DNA of 64,000 nt from JBLXBZ01 sp048265185 (lineage in GTDB: Bacteria > Pseudomonadota > Alphaproteobacteria > Rhizobiales > Stappiaceae): NCBI GenBank assembly GCA_048265185.1, contig JBLXBZ010000002.1, positions 372,001 through 436,000 on the forward strand, in the 5' to 3' direction. The notes beneath the pieces were generated by a model. That model was not told the DNA's origin and did not search any database. It worked only from the letters and a program-made list of their open reading frames with translations. A program made the translations under genes and the position numbers. Below, one piece after another: positions 44,546-53,054 of the stretch. Position 1 is the first letter of the stretch; each line of letters opens with the position of its first letter.

Positions 44546-45442
44546 TCAGGAAACATCCGGCCAGGTGAAATTCGCCCAAGAGGGTAAGGAAAACGTGAGA
44601 GGTCGCTCGTTAGCAATGGTTTCAACTGCGTTGGCGCGGGCGTCGCAGATGCGGTCGAGGCGCACCAGCGCAAGGCCAGTGGAACCATGGGATGATTTTA
44701 CAGCTCCAACCGGCTTCCCCCCCGCCAGAATAGGTGTGTCCATGGGCGGCAGATCCTGTTCGGCGCTTACCTGAATGACGCGTTTGCGCGCCGTGCCGCG
44801 ATGCTGCATCCGGCTGACGACCTCTTGTCCAATGAAGCAGCCTTTGTCAAAAGCGACGCCGTTAAGCCCGTCCATGTCCACGTCATGTGGAAAAACGTCG
44901 TCATAAGCGTAGTCAACGCCCGCTTCGGGAACGCCGAGGTGGATGCGGTGGGTGTGATATTCTTTTGCGCTGACGATGGAAAAGCCTGCGGCGGCGAAGG
45001 CCGCTTCCATGTCTTGTTCTTTATTGGCGATGAGGCGCCGGCCAAGGTTCGACAGGCGAGGGTCAGGCGCGCTGGCGGCTTGCTCCAGCTCCAAATGAAT
45101 GGCGGCGTCGTGACTCTGGCCCCATAGCGCCCAAACCTCAATGTCGTCGCTATGGTCGGTGAGGACGATTTTCGCGCGAAGCTTGTAGAATGTCAGCCGT
45201 TTAATCAGCTCAGAAACGCGCTCACGCGCGGTTTCGAGCAAAAGACCATTGTGCGTGCGGTAGATGATGAAATCGAAAAGAATTTTTCCTTGCGCCGTCA
45301 AAAGCGCGCCAAAGCGAGCCTGATCAGCTTCAAGCTCTGAGATGTCGCAAGTGACGAGGTTTTGCAAGAAGGCGACGGCTTGCTCGCCTTCGATCTTTAT
45401 GCAGGCCCTGTTCACAAGTTTTGCGGCATATTTCGCGGTCAT
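44546..45442 (-). CDS. ygfZ: YgfZ/GcvT-domain folate-binding protein
   Basis: Folate-binding protein that helps maintain certain Fe-S enzymes. The signature KGCFIGQEVVSRMQHRG (about 224-240) and the N-terminal FLQNLVTCDIS are both present. The open frame starts at ATG 45478, but similarity begins near ATG 45442 (MTAKYAAKLVNR), which I use. About 298 residues, normal for alphaproteobacteria. Together with the HD gene it may form a minus-strand unit. Confidence 0.9.
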   Translation of the reverse strand: MTAKYAAKLVNRACIKIEGEQAVAFLQNLVTCDISELEADQARFGALLTAQGKILFDFIIYRTHNGLLLETARERVSELIKRLTFYKLRAKIVLTDHSDDIEVWALWGQSHDAAIHLELEQAASAPDPRLSNLGRRLIANKEQDMEAAFAAAGFSIVSAKEYHTHRIHLGVPEAGVDYAYDDVFPHDVDMDGLNGVAFDKGCFIGQEVVSRMQHRGTARKRVIQVSAEQDLPPMDTPILAGGKPVGAVKSSHGSTGLALVRLDRICDARANAVETIANERPLTFSLPSWANFTWPDVS

Positions 45443-45616
45443 ATCCGGCGTCGCCCTTGTTGGTGTTGTCCTATCCATCGAGATAGGCTGCTTTGCCCGT
45501 CACAACAAGGGGCATGAAGGAAGGACAGGCTAAAGCTGCGTCATCATAACCGGTTGTTCATTTGCGTTTGCTAAAACGTTATGGCTGGCATTGTATTGAG
45601 TAGGGCAGGTGGGATC

Positions 45617-46906
45617 ATGTGTGCTGACATCAAAAGAGCGCAAGTGTCATTGAAAGCGGTTGTCGTCGGGGCGCTGACCGCGTTCGCGTTGACGGTTTGG
45701 ACGTTCACGGCGCAAGCGGCTTCTCCATCAAAACTCAGGCCTCTCGTCTCCACAAAGATGGCTTCCGCCGCGCATGCAGAGAACAGCGGTTTGGCGTCAA
45801 ACCAGATGGCTCACCGCGAAAACGATCCGCTTCAAATCGTGGTTTCCCTTTCATCTCAGTCGCTTGACGTATATCGAGGACTTAAGCGCATTGATTCCTC
45901 CCCGATTTCTTCAGGCAAAGCTGGATATGGGACGCCAACTGGCGTCTTCAGCATTCTTGAGAAGCGAAAACGGCATTTCTCGAATATCTACGATAATGCG
46001 CCAATGCCTTATATGCAGCGTTTGACTTGGTCCGGGATCGCTTTACATGAAGGTCGCGTTCCCAATTATCCAGCGTCTCATGGGTGCGTGCGATTGCCTA
46101 AAGGGTTTTCAAAAAAATTATTCGATCTCACCAGCTTTGGCGGCCATGTGGTCGTGGTGAATGAGAATACGCGCCCGTCGCCAATTTCTCACGAAGTTCT
46201 TCCAAACCCGCATGTGGAGCGCGCGGCGGTGGCGTTGCTGGATTCGTCGGTATTGGAAGAAGGCGCTGGGCTTCGCGGGGTGATTGAAAGCGACGCTCCC
46301 AGTCCTGGCGGCTTGTCGAGGACGGCGGCGGAGACCTTTTCTCAAAAACCGCTGCGTATATTGATCACCCGCGCAAAGCCTCAAAACCGCGTGCGAGAAG
46401 CGCAGCGTCTTTTGACGGATCTGGGCTATGGACCCGGACCGATAGACGGAGCGTTTGGGAGGCGAACCCGGAAGGCCATTCTATTATTCCAAGAAGGGGA
46501 AGAGTTGCCCAAGTCGGGGGATTTGTCGGATTTTATTCTCGCGAAACTCTATGCCGCCGCCGGAGAAGATCCTAGCTTAAATGGCAGGATCTATATTCGC
46601 CAGAATTTTAAGCCCTTATATGAGGCCGGCGTGGAGCTGAAGGACCCTGACGCGCCGCTGGGAACTTTTCTCTTTACGTCTCTGGGATTTGATAAGAACG
46701 ACGATAAAGCCGAATGGATGGTGGTGGAGAGCGTTCCCACGCCTGAAGCAACGCCGCAGTCGGTTCTTGACAGGATCGTTATTCCTGAGAGCGTGCGCGG
46801 CTATATTGAAGAGCGGTTGACGCCGGGTTCTTCCATCATCGTGACGGATCGCCCTTTTCAATTGCACTCAGGGCTTGGAACTGACTTTGTCGTGATGACG
46901 CGCTGA
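45617..46906 (+). CDS. L,D-transpeptidase with peptidoglycan-binding domain
   Basis: Periplasmic YkuD-type enzyme that makes 3-3 peptidoglycan links or anchors envelope proteins. It has an N-terminal hydrophobic signal (about 10-35, ending TAQAA), a YkuD domain (about 70-175) with GTPTGVF and the catalytic HGCVRLP (Cys157), then a PG_binding_1 domain (about 260-310, VREAQRLLTDLGYGPGPIDGAFG) and a 100-residue C-terminal region of unknown role. AGGTGGG (45607-45613) supports ATG 45617 over ATG 45581. It is divergent from ygfZ. Confidence 0.93.
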   Translation: MCADIKRAQVSLKAVVVGALTAFALTVWTFTAQAASPSKLRPLVSTKMASAAHAENSGLASNQMAHRENDPLQIVVSLSSQSLDVYRGLKRIDSSPISSGKAGYGTPTGVFSILEKRKRHFSNIYDNAPMPYMQRLTWSGIALHEGRVPNYPASHGCVRLPKGFSKKLFDLTSFGGHVVVVNENTRPSPISHEVLPNPHVERAAVALLDSSVLEEGAGLRGVIESDAPSPGGLSRTAAETFSQKPLRILITRAKPQNRVREAQRLLTDLGYGPGPIDGAFGRRTRKAILLFQEGEELPKSGDLSDFILAKLYAAAGEDPSLNGRIYIRQNFKPLYEAGVELKDPDAPLGTFLFTSLGFDKNDDKAEWMVVESVPTPEATPQSVLDRIVIPESVRGYIEERLTPGSSIIVTDRPFQLHSGLGTDFVVMTR

Positions 46907-46931
46907 TCCGCGCGGTTAAGACGTATAAGCT

Positions 46932-46949
46932 TCGTCACCAAAGTGTCGC
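46932..46949 (+). promoter_or_regulatory. Weak Pho-box-like direct repeat upstream of btaA
   Basis: TCGTCAC, CAAA, GTGTCGC: two 7-base units 4 bases apart, each about 5 of 7 to the CTGTCAC-type Pho unit, 55 bases before btaA. Betaine lipids replace phospholipids under phosphate limitation in relatives, so a Pho box is expected, but the match is poor. Confidence 0.3.
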
Positions 46950-47003
46950 GCGATAATTGTAGGTCTCCTTGAATGTCTTTAGACGAGATTCGGGAGATGC
47001 CGC

Positions 47004-48263
47004 ATGACCGGTTCGACGTTACAGCAATCCAAAAAACGGCTGAGCTCGGCCGTCCACCGTTCTCAGGCGTCGTCCAAAGACGGCATGCTGGAGCGCATGT
47101 TCACGTTTGTGTTCAAGGGTCTTGTTTATCCGCAAATCTGGGAAGACCCGGAAGTGGATATGAAAGCGCTTCGGTTGCAGCCGGATTCCCGGATGATCGC
47201 CATCGCGTCTGGCGGTTGCAACGTCATGTCTTATCTCACGGCCGACCCAGCGCAAATTATCGCCGTTGATCTCAACCGCGCCCATGTGGCTCTTGGACGC
47301 TTGAAGCTGGCCGCGGTGCAAAAGCTGCCAAATTATGACACGTTCTATCGGTTCTTTGGCGATGCGGACGAAAAGGCTAATGTTGGCGCGTATGAAAGGT
47401 TCTTGCGCGACGAGCTGGACGCGGAAACGCGCTCCTATTGGGAGGGGCGGGATGTCGCCAATTGGGGACGTGAACGCATAACGCTGTTCTCGCGTGATCT
47501 CTATCGTCATGGCTTGCTTGGATATTTCATCGGCCTTGGCCATTTCATCGCGCGGCTTTATGGCGTTGATCCAAAACATTTCGTGCGCACGCGCTCCATG
47601 GAGGAGCAACGCAGCTATTTCGACACTGTGCTGGCGCCATTATTCGACAAACGCATGATCCGCTGGGTGACGTCGAAAAAAATGTCGCTTTATGGTCTGG
47701 GCATACCGCCGGCGCAATATGAGGCTCTGGCCTCCAGCGGCGATGGGGACATGGCGAAAGTGTTGAAGCAAAGACTGGAGCGTTTGGCTTGCGGCTTTGA
47801 CTTGAAGGATAATTACTTCGCCTGGCAGGCTTTCTCTCGTGGGTATGCGCCAGAGACTGATGGAAGTTCTGGCCCTGCGGGACCATTGCCGCCTTATTTA
47901 CGCCCTGAGCATTTTCAGACTATACGCGAGCGCGCTGGGCGGGTGTCGGTGCAAAACCGAAACTTCGTGGAACGTCTTCAGGAAGAGGAAGACGGCTCAA
48001 TGGACGCTTATGTGCTTCTTGACGCCCAAGACTGGATGACTGACGCGCAATTGAACGAATTGTGGAGCGAGATCACGCGTACGGCCCGTCCGGGGGCGCG
48101 GGTGATTTTCCGCACGGCCGCAGAGCCAACGTTGCTGCCGGGGCGGGTTGAGGACGACATTTTGAACCGTTGGGACTATGCGGAGGAAGAAAGCCTTGAG
48201 TTCGGGCGCAATGACCGCTCGTCAATCTATGGCGGTTTTCATCTTTATACACTGAATAGTTGA
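47004..48263 (+). CDS. btaA: BtaA: SAM:diacylglycerol 3-amino-3-carboxypropyltransferase
   Basis: BtaA (DUF3419 family) transfers the aminocarboxypropyl group of SAM to diacylglycerol, making diacylglycerylhomoserine. Recognised by FVFKGLVYPQIWEDPEVDMKAL (about 33-54), the SAM-binding-like IAIASGGCNVMSYL, VDLNRAHVALGRLK, and the C-terminal ARVIFRTAAEPTLLPGRV. Length 419 fits. GGGAG is 9 bases before the ATG. btaB begins 8 bases after its stop, so the pair forms a betaine lipid operon. Confidence 0.95.
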   Translation: MTGSTLQQSKKRLSSAVHRSQASSKDGMLERMFTFVFKGLVYPQIWEDPEVDMKALRLQPDSRMIAIASGGCNVMSYLTADPAQIIAVDLNRAHVALGRLKLAAVQKLPNYDTFYRFFGDADEKANVGAYERFLRDELDAETRSYWEGRDVANWGRERITLFSRDLYRHGLLGYFIGLGHFIARLYGVDPKHFVRTRSMEEQRSYFDTVLAPLFDKRMIRWVTSKKMSLYGLGIPPAQYEALASSGDGDMAKVLKQRLERLACGFDLKDNYFAWQAFSRGYAPETDGSSGPAGPLPPYLRPEHFQTIRERAGRVSVQNRNFVERLQEEEDGSMDAYVLLDAQDWMTDAQLNELWSEITRTARPGARVIFRTAAEPTLLPGRVEDDILNRWDYAEEESLEFGRNDRSSIYGGFHLYTLNS

Positions 48264-48271
48264 GTTCTATC

Positions 48272-48919
48272 ATGAGCGGCGCGCAATCCGGACAATTGAT
48301 GGATCAGGTTTATCGGCGACAGCGCCATATTTATGATCTGACCCGTAAGTATTATCTTCTGGGGCGAGATCATCTGATCGATCGGTTGCAGGCGGATCGC
48401 GGCGCATGCGTTCTTGAGCTGGGGTGCGGAACCGGGCGTAATTTGATCGCCGCCGCCCGGCGTTACCCCGATACCCGGTTGTTTGGGCTGGATATTTCAC
48501 GGGAAATGCTGGAAACGGCCGAAGCGAATATCGCGCGGGCGGGGCTTGAGAACCAGATCACCTTGGCGCATGGGGACGCGGCGAATTTCGACGCCCATCG
48601 CCTGTTTGGGGAAAAGGTTTTTGACCGGGTGTTCTTGTCCTACACGGTTTCGATGATTCCGCCTTGGGAAGAGGCTCTGCGTCAAGGGCTTGCCTGCACC
48701 GCTGACGGCGGGCGGATGCTGGTGGTGGATTTTGGACAGCAGGAGCGTTTGCCGCGGTGGTTTCGCTCGATCTTGCGTTCTTGGCTGAAAATGTTCCATG
48801 TGACGCCACGCCAAGACCTGGAGCGAGATTTGCGCGCCTTGGCCACGGACAGCCAAAGCAGGCTGGCTTTCGAGCCAATGTACCGCGGTTACACGTGGTA
48901 CGCGGAAGTCAGTCGCTAG
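48272..48919 (+). CDS. btaB: BtaB: diacylglycerylhomoserine N-methyltransferase
   Basis: BtaB adds three methyl groups to the BtaA product to give the betaine lipid DGTS. It is a class I SAM methyltransferase: MDQVYRRQRHIYDLTRKYYLLGRDHL, then VLELGCGTGRNLIAAA (motif I), FGLDISREML and a VFLSYTVSMIPPW segment (motif IV). The start ATG 48272 follows btaA by 8 bases; TTG 48260 is in frame but overlaps btaA. 215 residues. Confidence 0.93.
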   Translation: MSGAQSGQLMDQVYRRQRHIYDLTRKYYLLGRDHLIDRLQADRGACVLELGCGTGRNLIAAARRYPDTRLFGLDISREMLETAEANIARAGLENQITLAHGDAANFDAHRLFGEKVFDRVFLSYTVSMIPPWEEALRQGLACTADGGRMLVVDFGQQERLPRWFRSILRSWLKMFHVTPRQDLERDLRALATDSQSRLAFEPMYRGYTWYAEVSR

Positions 48920-48952
48920 GAAAGAGTTCGCCGTGTGGCGGAACGCTTGAAG

Positions 48953-49630
48953 TCAGTCTCCGGCGACGAAGTAATGCAGCGTGCCGTCGGGGGCTATTCC
49001 TATGCGATAGAAGGTCCAGGCGCCGTTCAGCTCCATTTCAGCAAAATCATTTGCGGTAATGATGCGATACATTTCCACCTTTTGGGAAGGTGATAAATGA
49101 TGCAGCGGATAACGGGCGAAATAAGGCCAGATATACATTTCTTGCGGCTCGCCCTTGTCCACATGGACCCAGCCCGCCTCAAGGGTCTCGGTGAGAATCG
49201 CTAGTATCTCCACGCCGTAGGGGTCGCCTGACGCGCTTTTCAAAAACTCGATTGGATCGCCAATCGGGGTGAAGGAAAGGGTTGGCGGCATTTCGTTCAT
49301 TTCAAGCACCGGACGTAGGCGCTCAATCTCGCCTGTGTAGGCGGCTTCAAGCAATGCGTCGCGCATGCGGGCGACCGGGCGGGGCAAGTCCGCATCGCCA
49401 TAGTGAATTGTGGGGGCGACGTTATCTGCGCTGGAAGGTCCTTCAAGCGTCTGGCCGGGAAGGTCTAGCTCCAGATCTTCGGTGGGGATGGAGCCTGCGC
49501 CGGTAGCCGTATTGGAAGTTGCGGTGGGCGCGAGAATTCTTTCAGTCTTGACGGAGGCCGCCTGACTCGGGGAGGCGATAATGGTCAGAGCCAAAACTGT
49601 CAACGTCAGTGGGTTCGAATTCAATGTCAT
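48953..49630 (-). CDS. Conserved exported alphaproteobacterial protein, function unknown
   Basis: No named family. An N-terminal signal peptide (TLTVLALTIIASPSQAA, cut after residue 25) is followed by a polar linker and a conserved-looking domain (about 95-225) with PVARMRDALLEAAYTGEIERLRPVLE, GVEILAILTETLEAGWVHVDKG, MYIWPYFARYPLHHLS and a GIAPDGTLHYFVAGD ending. Similar proteins occur in Rhizobiales as hypothetical exported proteins. The frame extends to GTG 49663; ATG 49630 is the better start. Convergent with btaB. Confidence 0.75.
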   Translation of the reverse strand: MTLNSNPLTLTVLALTIIASPSQAASVKTERILAPTATSNTATGAGSIPTEDLELDLPGQTLEGPSSADNVAPTIHYGDADLPRPVARMRDALLEAAYTGEIERLRPVLEMNEMPPTLSFTPIGDPIEFLKSASGDPYGVEILAILTETLEAGWVHVDKGEPQEMYIWPYFARYPLHHLSPSQKVEMYRIITANDFAEMELNGAWTFYRIGIAPDGTLHYFVAGD

Positions 49631-49872
49631 CTTCAGCTCTTGCGCCAATTGGTTCACGGTCACACTGTTTTTATATTGATCACATGTGGCTGGAGAATGA
49701 AACGCATTGTAAATCAGTGAAGCTGAAAAATAGCCGGATTACGTGTGCGATGATTCATAATATGGGAAATTGAGAGCTTCGGCGGTTGATCCCACGGCTC
49801 TGATTTCGTATGCCTGCAAAGCTTTTGGGGCGAACGTGCGCCGGGCGAGGCGACGTAGTGAGAGAGTGCCGG

Positions 49873-50517
49873 GTGTTAGATATATCTTTTTTCGCCATGG
49901 GCCTTGGAATTGGCTTCGCCACCAGCGCTCCTGTTGGTCCCGTTAATATTCTCGCGATTCAACGCGCCTTTCGTTACGGTTTTTTTTCAGGGTCTCTCGC
50001 AGGCGTCGGCGCGGTGCTGGCTGACACGATCTACGCCGCCTTCGCCGCGCTTGGCATAACCGCTGTCGCAGATTTCATCGAAGATTACACCAACATTATT
50101 CAAATCATCGGCGGGTTGGTGGTGATTGTGTTTGGCTTGCGCGTAATCCGCTCGCATCCTCATCTGGAGACGGGGGGCGATGGCGAGGCGCCGAAAATCT
50201 GGAGCGGCCTTTTTGCAAGTTTTTTCGTCACGGTGACGAACCCGGGCGTCGTTCTCGGATTTTTGGCTATTTTTGGCAGTTTAGGCGCATGGGCTCCCGA
50301 TAAGGGGGATTACGTCGCCGCCGGGGCTATGGTGGCGGGCGTCGCTTGCGGCGCCATGCTTTGGTGGATTTTCGTCTCGGCGGTCGTCTCCAAAGCGCGT
50401 GAGAGAATGAACGACGTATGGCTTGAATGGATCAATCGGGTCGCAGGCGGTTTGCTGATCTGTTTTGGCGTTGGAATTTTCATCCATCTTTTATGGCGAG
50501 CCATAAGTGGGCCATAA
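49873..50517 (+). CDS. LysE/RhtB family exporter
   Basis: Inner-membrane amino-acid or metabolite exporter of the LysE superfamily. It has six hydrophobic segments, the family N-terminus ATSAPVGPVNILAIQRAF (about 14-31), a cytoplasmic loop near 95-110 and TVTNPGVVLGFLAIFGSLGA. I favour GTG 49873 (GTG TTA GAT ATA, GAGAG upstream); the frame extends to ATG 49810. The substrate is unknown. A hairpin follows. Confidence 0.86.
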   Translation: MLDISFFAMGLGIGFATSAPVGPVNILAIQRAFRYGFFSGSLAGVGAVLADTIYAAFAALGITAVADFIEDYTNIIQIIGGLVVIVFGLRVIRSHPHLETGGDGEAPKIWSGLFASFFVTVTNPGVVLGFLAIFGSLGAWAPDKGDYVAAGAMVAGVACGAMLWWIFVSAVVSKARERMNDVWLEWINRVAGGLLICFGVGIFIHLLWRAISGP

Positions 50518-50603
50518 GCGGGCAGGAGCGGCTGTCTTGCTAAATTCTCGGCAGTATGCCTCGCGTCGTCTCTTAAAAAGCACTGAAGAGGGGCTGTAAG
50601 TCA

Positions 50604-50631
50604 TCGGAGCGCAGGGTTTTGGGCGCTCCGA
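50604..50631. terminator. Hairpin between convergent genes
   Basis: TCGGAGCGC (50604-50612) and GCGCTCCGA (50623-50631) form a 9-bp perfect stem with a 10-base loop between two convergent stops. No T run, so termination is only suspected. Confidence 0.4.
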
Positions 50632-50661
50632 CTGACGTAGTTTCGATGTGAAATTTAATGA

Positions 50662-50934
50662 TTATTGCATGGTTCGTTCGATGGTGTAATCACCGCGTCT
50701 CACGCGTTCCGGTAAGCCTTCCGCGAGTTCCGCCACAGCTTCTTCGCCGTAGGTGGACACAAGGTCGACGAATGCGGTGAACATGGCCGCATGCGAAACG
50801 GCGTCAGGGTCAACGCCATCGGCCATGGCGTCCGCCCATGCTTCGCTGATATAGGACAGAGCGGCCCGGCGAATATCTTCGTCCGTGTGGGGCGTGCTCT
50901 CCATGTCGGCGTCTACGTGGTCTTGATCCTGCAT
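50662..50934 (-). CDS. Small conserved alphaproteobacterial protein, function unknown
   Basis: A 90-residue acidic protein with an all-helical look: DEDIRRAALSYISEAWADAMADGVDPDAVSHAAMF..., then TYGEEAVAELAEGLPERVRRGDYT. ATG 50934 has AAAGGA 6 bases upstream; the frame extends to 50955. Similar short proteins occur in Rhizobiales, but no role is known. Its promoter should lie in the AT-rich gap up to 51276. Confidence 0.78.
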   Translation of the reverse strand: MQDQDHVDADMESTPHTDEDIRRAALSYISEAWADAMADGVDPDAVSHAAMFTAFVDLVSTYGEEAVAELAEGLPERVRRGDYTIERTMQ

Positions 50935-51105
50935 GGGTAATCCTTTAGCTCGCATGTTGAGCCGTTTCTACGGCTTTTCGTGAAGTGCGGCTCGCATTTT
51001 CAAACGGCCGCCATCGTATTGATTCGACGATCACACTAACACGCCGACGCTTGCGACCCATCCGTTTGGTAAATGAATGTTTAAAGCTATCCATGGTTTT
51101 TGTCG

Positions 51106-51163
51106 TTTATGGTTAATAACCATAAAGTTATTTTTGGGTAACATGTGGAAAAACTATGGATAA
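51106..51163. promoter_or_regulatory. Palindrome and DnaA-box-like motifs in an AT-rich gap
   Basis: In the 342-base gene-free stretch 50935-51276, TTTATGGTTA and TAACCATAAA (10-bp perfect arms, one base between, 51106-51126) are followed by TGTGGAAAA (51144-51152, reverse of TTTTCCACA, matching TTWTNCACA) and TATGGATAA (51155-51163, one mismatch). The two box-like units point the same way, 2 bases apart. This may be a regulated promoter of the 50662-50934 gene, or a DnaA-binding cluster; no replication genes are near. Confidence 0.4.
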
Positions 51164-51276
51164 GAAATGAGGCGCAATAGCCGGCGCGGCGCGCAATTAT
51201 ATTTTTCCCAGTTTTATCAGTTGTATAACACGTGGGGAAAGGGTGTTGGCTTTCAATTTGGCGGGAGATCTTTTAC

Positions 51277-51759
51277 TTACCGGTTAAAGCGCGCCGTCAG
51301 GTTTCGGGTTATCTCCGCGCCTTCGTTTAGATAGCGTTGAAGGGCAATCGTGGATGCGTTGGTGCAATTGTTATGAACGGCCGCATATCCACGGTAGCCT
51401 TGATTGAACCGCTCAACGTATAGACGCCGGCGGTTGTCTTCGACGTTTTCTGTTTCCATGAGAGCTTGCATTCTGGTCCGCCAGAGGTCGCCGTCGTCAT
51501 AACCGCATAATGGGCGTAGGTACTGGAGGGCTCCGAGAATTTCAGCTAGGCGTCTCAGGTCGCTCTCATATGCCGGCTCAGTCAGGTTTGAGGGCGTCGT
51601 CGATTGCAGTTGAGTGAGTTGAGTTCGCCATATGTGCGGCGACGTCCCTTTCATTGGGGCGGCGAGGCGAGTGGGCGTGGCCACCGCAATCGATGAGGAA
51701 AACAGCTGCGATGCGAGCATCGTCAGGCAGGCCAAAATGACAATCGTTCTGTTTCTCAT
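51277..51759 (-). CDS. TIGR02301 family exported protein
   Basis: Periplasmic alphaproteobacterial protein of unknown function. A signal peptide (about 1-27, CLTMLASQLFSSSIAVA) is followed by the family core YESDLRRLAEILGALQYLRPLCGYDDGDLWR and YVERFNQGYRGYAAVHNNC (cysteines C90s and C130s could pair). It lies next to a NUDIX gene, a pairing common in Rhizobiales. Confidence 0.9.
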   Translation of the reverse strand: MRNRTIVILACLTMLASQLFSSSIAVATPTRLAAPMKGTSPHIWRTQLTQLQSTTPSNLTEPAYESDLRRLAEILGALQYLRPLCGYDDGDLWRTRMQALMETENVEDNRRRLYVERFNQGYRGYAAVHNNCTNASTIALQRYLNEGAEITRNLTARFNR

Positions 51760-51817
51760 ATATTCAGCATGCTTTAGCGACTAAATCGACGCAAGCGTCA
51801 ATGCGGTGAATGAGAAG

Positions 51818-52315
51818 TCAAAACAAAGGTGAGAAGGGATTGAGCCCTTCGTGCGCTCGCGCTTGCACGAGTTTGTCTATGAGTTGCTCTGATTGAGGGG
51901 TTAGCCGCAGTTGACGCAGCTGCGCGTGCTCCAGCCAGGCGGCATCTTGCGCGTCGTCTCCAGCTTTTACTGCGCCTTTGCTATAATTGGCGAAGAATAC
52001 TGCTAGGACAAAGTGATGTTCGGGGGCGGTGGGGGCGTTATCTTCACTCGGGCGTGCGCCGGCTTTCGTTTTTTGCCCATGGCCAATGATATCTATGACG
52101 TCGCTTGGATAAGCCATGAAGTCGGCGCAAATGCTGGTCTCTTCATGAAGTTCGCGAATAGCCGCTTCGCGCATGGTTTCTCCAAATTTCACTTTTCCGC
52201 CGGGAAGGCTCCAGTAAGCTTGATAAGGAGGGCGCCCGCGTTTCACGAGCAATATTTTTTCATCATGAACGCAAAGAACGCTGACTCCAAGAACAGGCGC
52301 TTTGTGAGGGGGCAA
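51818..52315 (-). CDS. NUDIX hydrolase
   Basis: A nucleotide-diphosphate-linked hydrolase, possibly ADP-ribose or sanitising type. The NUDIX box is GGKVKFGETMREAAIRELHEETSI (split here as GGKVKFGETMREAAIR and ELHEETSI, about residues 41-64); the last Gly of the consensus is Ser. It opens VLGVSVLCVHDEKILLVKRGRPPYQAYWSLP. Starts at ATG 52315. Together with the TIGR02301 gene, 58 bases downstream, it may form a unit. Confidence 0.9.
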   Translation of the reverse strand: MPPHKAPVLGVSVLCVHDEKILLVKRGRPPYQAYWSLPGGKVKFGETMREAAIRELHEETSICADFMAYPSDVIDIIGHGQKTKAGARPSEDNAPTAPEHHFVLAVFFANYSKGAVKAGDDAQDAAWLEHAQLRQLRLTPQSEQLIDKLVQARAHEGLNPFSPLF

Positions 52316-52379
52316 AGGCTTTCACCATTTGTGTTTCAGATGAACGGCAAGCGGTTATGTCGCAAAGGCAGCATCCGCT

Positions 52380-52889
52380 TTAGTCAAAAAGCGCGTCGAT
52401 AGCCGCCTGGCCTTCAGCTTCGGAAAGAGGCGTCTCCAGCCATCTGCCGTGGATTATTCCGCCAGCTCTGGAAATAAGAGGTTTGATCAATTGGTTAGAG
52501 CTGTCTGAAACCACTGCGGCGGTTTCGGCCGATATTTCTGTTTCTCCGCGCAGAACGTCTTGCGCGTTGCGAACGGCTGAATTTATTTTTTCCACGACGG
52601 TTTCCAGAGCGGAGCGCAGGTGGGAGGGAACGGCTTGATAGGCGCGGATTGCAAGCTGTTTTTCCGAAAAGCTGGAGCTTTGAAAGTGTTGCTCGTAGGA
52701 CATTGGCGTCCACTCCATGACGTCGGCTGCGCATTCCGGCATGTCGGGCAGAAGGTCTAGCAACATAACAACTTCGTTGAAATGGTTGAGATAATCCGTC
52801 GCCAGTCCAGTCAACGGGTTGATGTTCGCGCCTTCCAGACGATCGGCTGACAAATCATCTTTCCCCAGCACTGGCTCGACCTTAGTCAT
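52380..52889 (-). CDS. Conserved protein of unknown function
   Basis: About 169 residues, predicted all helical and soluble: NPLTGLATDYLNHFNEVVMLLDLLPDMPECAADV, then WTPMSYEQHFQSSSFSEKQLAIRAYQAV, and a Glu/Ala-rich second half. Similar proteins are found across Rhizobiales as hypothetical. ATG 52889 has AGGGGCGGA just upstream; ATG 52919 lacks one. It precedes the NUDIX gene on the minus strand by 64 bases. Confidence 0.75.
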   Translation of the reverse strand: MTKVEPVLGKDDLSADRLEGANINPLTGLATDYLNHFNEVVMLLDLLPDMPECAADVMEWTPMSYEQHFQSSSFSEKQLAIRAYQAVPSHLRSALETVVEKINSAVRNAQDVLRGETEISAETAAVVSDSSNQLIKPLISRAGGIIHGRWLETPLSEAEGQAAIDALFD

Positions 52890-53054
52890 TAATTCCGCCC
52901 CTGATTTCTTCCCAACCATGATTCTATTGAATGTGTATTGCTATTTACCTAATCAATATTACATGCTTTGGTTGCAGCCCGTGACGTCTTTGTATCGGGT
53001 GAGCTGATTAACGCAAGTGGTTCTCCGGCATTTAATTCGAGGTTCTGTGAACGT

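Noticed and set aside
51106..51276. Chromosomal origin of replication
   Set aside because: Only two box-like motifs, no dnaA, hemE, parAB or similar neighbours, and a short AT-rich stretch; kept as a regulatory candidate only.
53042..53052. GTTC-TGT-GAAC as a LexA box for the YedK gene
   Set aside because: Alphaproteobacterial LexA uses the direct repeat GTTC-N7-GTTC; this is a short inverted repeat 2 bases from the start codon and does not fit.
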